A stretch of DNA of 11,963 nt from an uncultured Phycisphaerae bacterium. Its GTDB lineage: Bacteria; Planctomycetota; Phycisphaerae; Phycisphaerales; SM1A02. Below the pieces are notes generated by a model. That model was not told the origin of the DNA. It did no database searches and saw only the letters and a list, made by a program, of their open reading frames with translations. The stretch is taken from positions 1-11,963 of the forward strand of contig CALCOW010000533.1 in assembly GCA_937899935.1 (NCBI GenBank), in the 5' to 3' direction. The position numbers and the translations under genes were made by a program. Positions 7,943 to 11,963 of this stretch are shown here, in pieces. Within the stretch, counting starts at the first letter, position 1. Each line of letters starts with the position of its first letter.

Positions 7943-10846
7943 ATGAAGACGATGGAACGATCTTGCACGCTGGTTCTTGCAGCGGCCCTCTTTGGTTTGT
8001 CAGCAATCGCGGTTCTACCGCAATCAGCGCTGGCACAGAACGAACCGGCGCCAAGTGCGGGTGACGAAACAGAAGAAATTCAGGATCGTGAACAAGAAGA
8101 AATAGACGACTCGGCGTCAGACGCAGCGTTTCAAGAAGCCCAAGACGAAGAAGCCAGAATGATTGCGCGTACGCGCGGTGAAGCGGCACTTGCTGAAGCT
8201 GAACATTTTGCAGCGCAGGGTAATTGGGTCCGCGCCTCATCAAAGTACGCTGAGGCTCTGAACTATCTTCCGAATAATCAGGCGGCAATGGATGGTCTCG
8301 CAGAAGCACAGACCATGCTGAACCAGCAAAGCACTCTGACAGACACGGAACAGCGTATTCGTGAACAACGTCAGAAAGCCTTAATTGAGTTTGACGACGC
8401 GTTTGCACAAGCGCAGGCTCAATTGGCTCAAGGCAACTACGTGATTGCGAATAGAGCTATTGTGCAAGCTAAACTCAAACTAAGTAACAGTCGTGGGGTG
8501 CTTACCGTTGCTGAATTTGAGAGACTGAATCTGCAAGCATCGCAGCTCATCGAACAGATCGAAGAAGAGCGAATTGCACAGGCCGCGCTGGAAGCTCAAG
8601 CTCGAATTGAACAGGCTTCTCAAGACAAAACTACAGCTGAGCGTCGTGCCGCAGCCCAGCGTGAGCGTTTGATTGCTGAGAACATGCGTCGCGTTCGTCA
8701 GCTGCAGATGGAGCTGAAGTATCGTGAAGCCTTGCAAGTCATCGATGAGATTCTGTTCATCGATCCACACAATGCAGCGGCGCTGACATTGCGTGACATC
8801 ATGATGACCACCGAACTCTACGTTGACTACGCAGAGATGACGCGTTTACGTGAGTGGACGTATGCCGAGATGGATCGCAAAGGCATGGCTGCGACCATCG
8901 GCATTGCCCCAAATATTAGTGGTCCGGGTCCGAAATCGAAAAGTGGCATCATCAGTTACCCGGAAGATTGGCCACAGATCACCATGATGCGTGCCGGTGA
9001 AGGTTGGGCCAATCTTTCGGCCGAAGATCAAATTGCCATGCACCGCATGGATAATACGGCGGTGCCTGTGCAGTTCGCTCAGCATGACTTTAGTCAAACC
9101 ATGCGGTTCTTTGAGCAGGTGACTGAGGCGCCCATGTACGTTGACTGGAAGGCGCTGAACACCATTGGTGTGTCGAAGGATACACCTGTTGATGTGCACC
9201 TGGCAGAGATGCCTGCATCCAAGGCGCTGACGCGTGTACTTGAGCAAATGGGCGATGACTTTGAACGTCCAGAGTGGGTTGTTGAAGACGGTATGGTCGT
9301 TGTTTCGACCGAATCGGCGTTACGAAGACGCACTGAGACAAAGGTGTATGACATCCGCGATCTCTTGGCTGAGATTCCGCAGTTTAATTCTGCTCCAGAG
9401 CTTGATCGAAATGCGCCTGGCACCGAGCGGAACTCCTATAACGGCACAGATATGTCGATGGCTTCAACAGACTCGCTGTTTGATGATGGAGAGGTTTCAA
9501 ATGAGCCAACACGCGAGGATACGATTGAGCGTGTGGTCTCAATACTCCAAGAAAATGTTGATCCGGCAGGCTGGCAGAGCATGGGCGGTACTACTGGTCG
9601 CATCAATGAGTTCAATGGTAATTTGATCATCACGAACACGCCTAAGAACCATCAGGATATTACGGGTTTGCTGACCGAACTGCGGGAAGTTCGTGCCTTG
9701 CAAGTCAATATTGAAGCGCGTTTTCTCAGTGTGGCAACCAACTGGTTTGAGCGAATCGGTATCGATTTAGATCTCTACTTTAATACCAATAATGACATGT
9801 GGAACAACATGCTGGGGGCGGATCCAAATGCCCACCTCTCAGACTTCTTTGATACGGCGGGCACTCGGCAGTTTTTCCCCAAGGATCCCGCAGTGGTCTA
9901 TGGTGGCATTGGCGATACAATCAACCCAGCAACGCCACCGTATATCAACACTATCTCAACCGGACAGGCAGTCGGGAACCCTCCTGCTGGTGGTGGCGAT
10001 ACGATTGCTTATCAGACAGGGCCCGTTGGTACCCCAATCAGATTGCAAGAGGGCTTTGCTCCAATTGGGGTACAGCAAAACTCGTTAGGGCTCACCGATC
10101 TTCTGGCTGGTGTGACCAACTTTGGTGGACAGATTCTTAATGCCAATCCAGCGATTGGCCTGGGGATTCAGTTCCTCGATGACATCCAAGTTGATCTTTT
10201 GATTGAGGCAACACAGGCTGATCGACGGAATGTCACACTGACGGCACCAAGACTCACTTGTTTCAATGGCCAGCGAGCAGATGTTGCAGTCATAACCCAG
10301 CAAGCTTATGTAGCGAATCTCATTCCTGTGGTTGGTGAAGCATCGGGCGCATTCCAACCAGATGTTGAGATTCTTGACTACGGTTTTGTGCTCGATGTTG
10401 ATCCGGTGATTTCTTCGGATCGGCGTTATGTCACGATGACGGTTCGATGGCAGTACTCTGTACTGGAGAAACTTGAGTCACTGAGTTACTCAGGGGCTAC
10501 TGGTGCAAACGTGATTCCAGGTGCAGCCAATGATTTTAGCGGTCAGATTCAGTTACCTATCACGCAGTTGACGATCGTCAACACCACGGTCTCTATTCCT
10601 GACAAGGGCACGGTGCTTATTGGTGGGCAACGTAAGGTGACTGAAATTGAAGTCGAGGTGGGGGTTCCAGTTCTTTCTAAGGTACCTTGGCTCAATCGCT
10701 TCTTTACAAATCGTATCACTGAGAAAGAAGAGAAGAATCTTCTTATCCTTGTAAGACCTGAGATCATTGTGCAGCAGGAGAACGAAGACCTCTTGTTCCC
10801 AGGTCTTTCGGATTCAGTTTCGACCTCAAGCTCTTACATTCGCTAA
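7943..10846 (+). CDS. Secreted secretin-family outer-membrane channel protein (type II/III secretion superfamily, GspD-like) with TPR/coiled-coil N-terminal half
   Basis: The 967-residue product should be exported by Sec and form an outer-membrane multimeric channel. Residues 1-31 are a signal peptide (hydrophobic VLAAALFGLSAIAVL, cleavage after ALA at 31). Residues 34-72 are very acidic. Residues 80-120 resemble a TPR, about 145-255 is an Ala/Gln/Glu/Arg-rich probable coiled coil, and 256-286 is a second TPR-like unit (YREALQVIDEILFIDPHN). Residues 372-457 look like an STN/N0-type domain and 522-585 like a secretin N-domain. A Gly/Pro/Asn-rich section (610-745) precedes the C-terminal secretin domain (750-937), with LTAPRLTCFNGQRADV, IPDKGTVLIGG and the hallmark VPVLSKVPWLNRFF (908-921). 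The whole is longer than GspD of enterobacteria (~650). There is a good ribosome binding site, and the gene ends 35 bases before an intrinsic terminator, so it appears monocistronic. No pseudopilin, ATPase or inner-membrane partner is adjacent; the substrate is unknown. Confidence 0.92.
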   Translation: MKTMERSCTLVLAAALFGLSAIAVLPQSALAQNEPAPSAGDETEEIQDREQEEIDDSASDAAFQEAQDEEARMIARTRGEAALAEAEHFAAQGNWVRASSKYAEALNYLPNNQAAMDGLAEAQTMLNQQSTLTDTEQRIREQRQKALIEFDDAFAQAQAQLAQGNYVIANRAIVQAKLKLSNSRGVLTVAEFERLNLQASQLIEQIEEERIAQAALEAQARIEQASQDKTTAERRAAAQRERLIAENMRRVRQLQMELKYREALQVIDEILFIDPHNAAALTLRDIMMTTELYVDYAEMTRLREWTYAEMDRKGMAATIGIAPNISGPGPKSKSGIISYPEDWPQITMMRAGEGWANLSAEDQIAMHRMDNTAVPVQFAQHDFSQTMRFFEQVTEAPMYVDWKALNTIGVSKDTPVDVHLAEMPASKALTRVLEQMGDDFERPEWVVEDGMVVVSTESALRRRTETKVYDIRDLLAEIPQFNSAPELDRNAPGTERNSYNGTDMSMASTDSLFDDGEVSNEPTREDTIERVVSILQENVDPAGWQSMGGTTGRINEFNGNLIITNTPKNHQDITGLLTELREVRALQVNIEARFLSVATNWFERIGIDLDLYFNTNNDMWNNMLGADPNAHLSDFFDTAGTRQFFPKDPAVVYGGIGDTINPATPPYINTISTGQAVGNPPAGGGDTIAYQTGPVGTPIRLQEGFAPIGVQQNSLGLTDLLAGVTNFGGQILNANPAIGLGIQFLDDIQVDLLIEATQADRRNVTLTAPRLTCFNGQRADVAVITQQAYVANLIPVVGEASGAFQPDVEILDYGFVLDVDPVISSDRRYVTMTVRWQYSVLEKLESLSYSGATGANVIPGAANDFSGQIQLPITQLTIVNTTVSIPDKGTVLIGGQRKVTEIEVEVGVPVLSKVPWLNRFFTNRITEKEEKNLLILVRPEIIVQQENEDLLFPGLSDSVSTSSSYIR

Positions 10847-10881
10847 TACGTATCTGCTTTGAGCAGGTGCTCATTTCAAGT

Positions 10882-10924
10882 AACCGCCATCTGCATCGCA
10901 AAGATGATGATGGCGGTTTTGTTT
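10882..10924 (+). terminator. Rho-independent terminator of the secretin gene
   Basis: AACCGCCATC (10882-10891) pairs perfectly with GATGGCGGTT (10909-10918). A further CATC/GATG pairing sits inside (10894-10897 with 10903-10906), closed by the loop GCAAA. The stem runs directly into a T-rich tail (TTTTGTTT, 10917-10924). It starts 35 bases after the secretin stop codon. The other side lacks a matching A-run, so it should act only on plus-strand transcription. Confidence 0.92.
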
Positions 10925-11285
10925 CGGAGATTCCCAGGTCACATCTCCGCGCTGAAAGGATCATTGCCAGGGGTCGCAGAAGTGAATCTGGGAGCGGTTG
11001 TTATCGCTCATCGGATCAGTGCATCGCTCTTTACGATGACGGTCTCGTTCGTCATGCTGGCGGTGATATTGTTTATCCTGCCGCAGGATCAGAGCCGGTG
11101 ACTGGTCCATCTTAGAGCGAGTAGACGTCTAGAAAGTGTGCCACCAGGTTGAGTGGATTGACAATCACCTTGGAGACATCGGCATCACCACCCGGTCGTG
11201 GGAGAAGGAGTGCGTCGTAGGCTCAGATCTTTGAGTTTCGTCTTGATCTTTGCAACTCAAAGGTCACTTATGAATGGTGTTCGTA
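10925..11285. other. Gene-poor stretch after the secretin terminator
   Basis: I find no supportable gene in these 361 bases. A plus-strand open frame ending at 11101 has a hydrophobic C-terminal segment, but its only long start lies upstream of the terminator. A minus-strand stop-to-stop tract at 11112-11225 (36 codons, ending FLDVYSL) has no plausible start. A perfect TTGACA at 11158-11163 lacks a -10 partner. The only notable structure is the inverted repeat at 11226-11265. This may be spacer between convergent units, or decayed coding sequence. Confidence 0.5.
11226..11265. repeat. Twelve-base-pair inverted repeat with an internal direct repeat
   Basis: GATCTTTGAGTT (11226-11237) is the reverse complement of AACTCAAAGGTC (11254-11265) apart from one position that allows a G-T wobble. 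The arms enclose 16 bases. The octamer GATCTTTG occurs in the left arm (11226-11233) and again in the loop (11245-11252). Neither strand has a T-run after the stem. It could act as a factor-dependent terminator or stabilising 3' stem for the minus-strand rsbW-like transcript, or as a protein-binding dyad. Confidence 0.6.
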
Positions 11286-11471
11286 TCAATCAAGGAGATA
11301 GATTTGGGTAGGAAATCTGGCTCGAGTCGTCCAATAAGTCTCAATGACTGACACCAACTGCTTGAAGGGGGTGTTGATTCTAGGGTGACCAACCGCATAG
11401 GCGATCATATGAATGACTCTGTCAAGCAGCACATGAGCCTTGTTGGTACCAGGGAGCATTCGGAAGTTCAT
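11286..11471 (-). CDS. Hypothetical 61-residue ORF, doubtful
   Basis: An ATG at 11471 opens a 61-codon frame 21 bases after the stop of the rsbW-like gene, on the same strand and in the same frame. The product begins MNFRMLPGTNKAHVLLDRV and ends PTQIYLLD. It contains no motif, signal peptide or membrane segment that I recognise. There is no Shine-Dalgarno site in front of it. Chance open frames of this length are common, so the main support is position and strand directly behind rsbW. Confidence 0.2.
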   Translation of the reverse strand: MNFRMLPGTNKAHVLLDRVIHMIAYAVGHPRINTPFKQLVSVIETYWTTRARFPTQIYLLD

Positions 11472-11492
11472 GAGGCAAGCTACGCTCAGTGA

Positions 11493-11936
11493 CTACTCAA
11501 CGCCTTGACTGGTGGGTCGTACGTAGCGCATCTTGACGTGATTGCCCGGCGCAATGATCTGCAGTTCAGTCATGAACGATCTCACTAAGATCAAACCGCG
11601 CCCAGCAGGAATCTCAAGATTCTCTTCAGTCGTTGGGTCTGGGACGGCCGCCGGATCAAACCCATCACCCTCATCGATCACCTCAAAGGTGGCACCGTGG
11701 TCATCCAGAGCCCACTTGAGTGACACCTTTTTGCTGAGATCACCTTGGTTGCCATGTTGGAAAGCATTCGTCAAGGTTTCTTCGAGCGCTAACCGGATAG
11801 CAAAACGACTGGTCTGCTCATACCCAGCGCCTTCAAGCGACGGCAGAAGTTCTTTGAGCAGAAGCTCCATCGCCTGCTCAAAGTCTGCAAGGTTGACCTG
11901 CTTGGATGCGTTTTGCATGACGGCTCTAGAGGTCAC
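11493..11936 (-). CDS. RsbW-like anti-sigma factor / serine-protein kinase (HATPase family)
   Basis: Proteins of this GHKL-fold family bind a sigma factor or phosphorylate a STAS-domain antagonist to control general stress or developmental responses. The 147-residue length is normal for a single-domain member. The N box is LEETLTNAFQHGN (51-63), with N57 expected to hold Mg-ATP. The G1 box is DEGDGFDP (88-95) and the G2 region is GRGLILVRSFM (112-122). No sensor or membrane segment is present, so it should be cytoplasmic. The GTG at 11936 is preferred because GAGAGG sits seven bases upstream; an ATG six codons in (11918) has no such site. No sigma-factor or STAS gene is visible; any partner would lie upstream, beyond the window end. 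Which pathway it serves cannot be told from here. A SpoIIAB-type assignment is equally compatible. Confidence 0.88.
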   Translation of the reverse strand: MTSRAVMQNASKQVNLADFEQAMELLLKELLPSLEGAGYEQTSRFAIRLALEETLTNAFQHGNQGDLSKKVSLKWALDDHGATFEVIDEGDGFDPAAVPDPTTEENLEIPAGRGLILVRSFMTELQIIAPGNHVKMRYVRPTSQGVE

Positions 11937-11943
11937 TGAGGTA

Positions 11944-11949
11944 CCTCTC
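11944..11949 (-). promoter_or_regulatory. Ribosome binding site deciding the GTG start of the rsbW-like gene
   Basis: On the minus strand GAGAGG is followed by seven bases and then GTG (11936-11934). The site overlaps the perfect ten-base palindrome GAGGTACCTC (11938-11947). It could also pair, as AGAGGT, with ACCTCT just inside the coding region (plus 11928-11933), placing the start codon in the loop. Confidence 0.55.
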
Positions 11950-11963
11950 TATTAGTGGGGCCG

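Noticed and set aside
10859..11101. Plus-strand open frame whose last 26 residues are strongly hydrophobic (VSFVMLAVILFIL).
   Set aside because: Its TTG start lies before the terminator hairpin and the first third is encoded by the hairpin itself. Internal starts lack a convincing ribosome binding site.
11122..11131. Perfect ten-base palindrome TAGACGTCTA.
   Set aside because: About a dozen palindromes of this length are expected by chance in a window of this size.
11158..11163. Perfect TTGACA, a possible -35 box.
   Set aside because: No -10-like hexamer lies 16-18 bases downstream and no gene follows on that strand.
11112..11225. Minus-strand 36-codon tract ending in FLDVYSL, in the same frame as the rsbW-like gene and the 61-codon ORF.
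   Set aside because: It has no usable start and is separated from the upstream frame by several stops. The number of stops between 11495 and 11112 is near chance, so a decayed rsbW extension is not supported.
1..11963. Search for CRISPR arrays, insertion sequences, attachment sites, rRNA and complete tRNAs.
   Set aside because: No spaced direct repeats, transposase motifs, terminal inverted repeats with target duplications, or RNA gene signatures were seen.

Overview
The window reads as a chromosomal segment of a diderm (Gram-negative-type) bacterium of middling GC content. It has full-length central-metabolism genes, frequent TTG/GTG starts, few good Shine-Dalgarno sites and a large outer-membrane secretin. 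The secretin, with its long Ala/Gln/Glu-rich N-terminal half and TPR-like repeats, resembles in my recollection proteins of Planctomycetota (Phycisphaerae-like). That placement is an inference from family resemblance and was not tested.

Layout. Positions 1-6340 lie on the minus strand: the start of sucB (E2 of 2-oxoglutarate dehydrogenase, cut by the window edge), sucA (E1 of the same complex) and priA (replication-restart helicase). A short divergent gap (6341-6414) separates priA from carA (small, glutaminase subunit of carbamoyl-phosphate synthase) on the plus strand. A 302-base non-coding stretch follows, then a 967-residue secretin that ends in a clear intrinsic terminator (10882-10924). 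A gene-poor stretch (10925-11492, with one doubtful 61-codon ORF) leads to a minus-strand RsbW-like anti-sigma ATPase/kinase gene at the right edge.

Functional links. sucA and sucB are consecutive and encode partners of one TCA-cycle complex. priA, carA, the secretin gene and the rsbW-like gene appear to be independent units. No other type II/IV secretion gene is visible beside the secretin, and no anti-anti-sigma (STAS) or sigma gene beside rsbW.

Most notable observation. carA carries an apparent single-base frameshift close to its 3' end. The frame open from the start codon loses the conserved Gln-Tyr-His-Pro-Glu block that supplies the catalytic His and Glu of the glutaminase. Exactly that block, and a plausible C-terminus, sits intact in the -1 frame from 7500 to 7640. 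Secondary observations are a strongly basic Ser/Thr/Lys tail on SucA, a stand-alone secretin with a coiled-coil/TPR front half, variant zinc-site spacing in PriA, and several hairpins in the non-coding stretches. I did not find a convincing new multi-gene system here.
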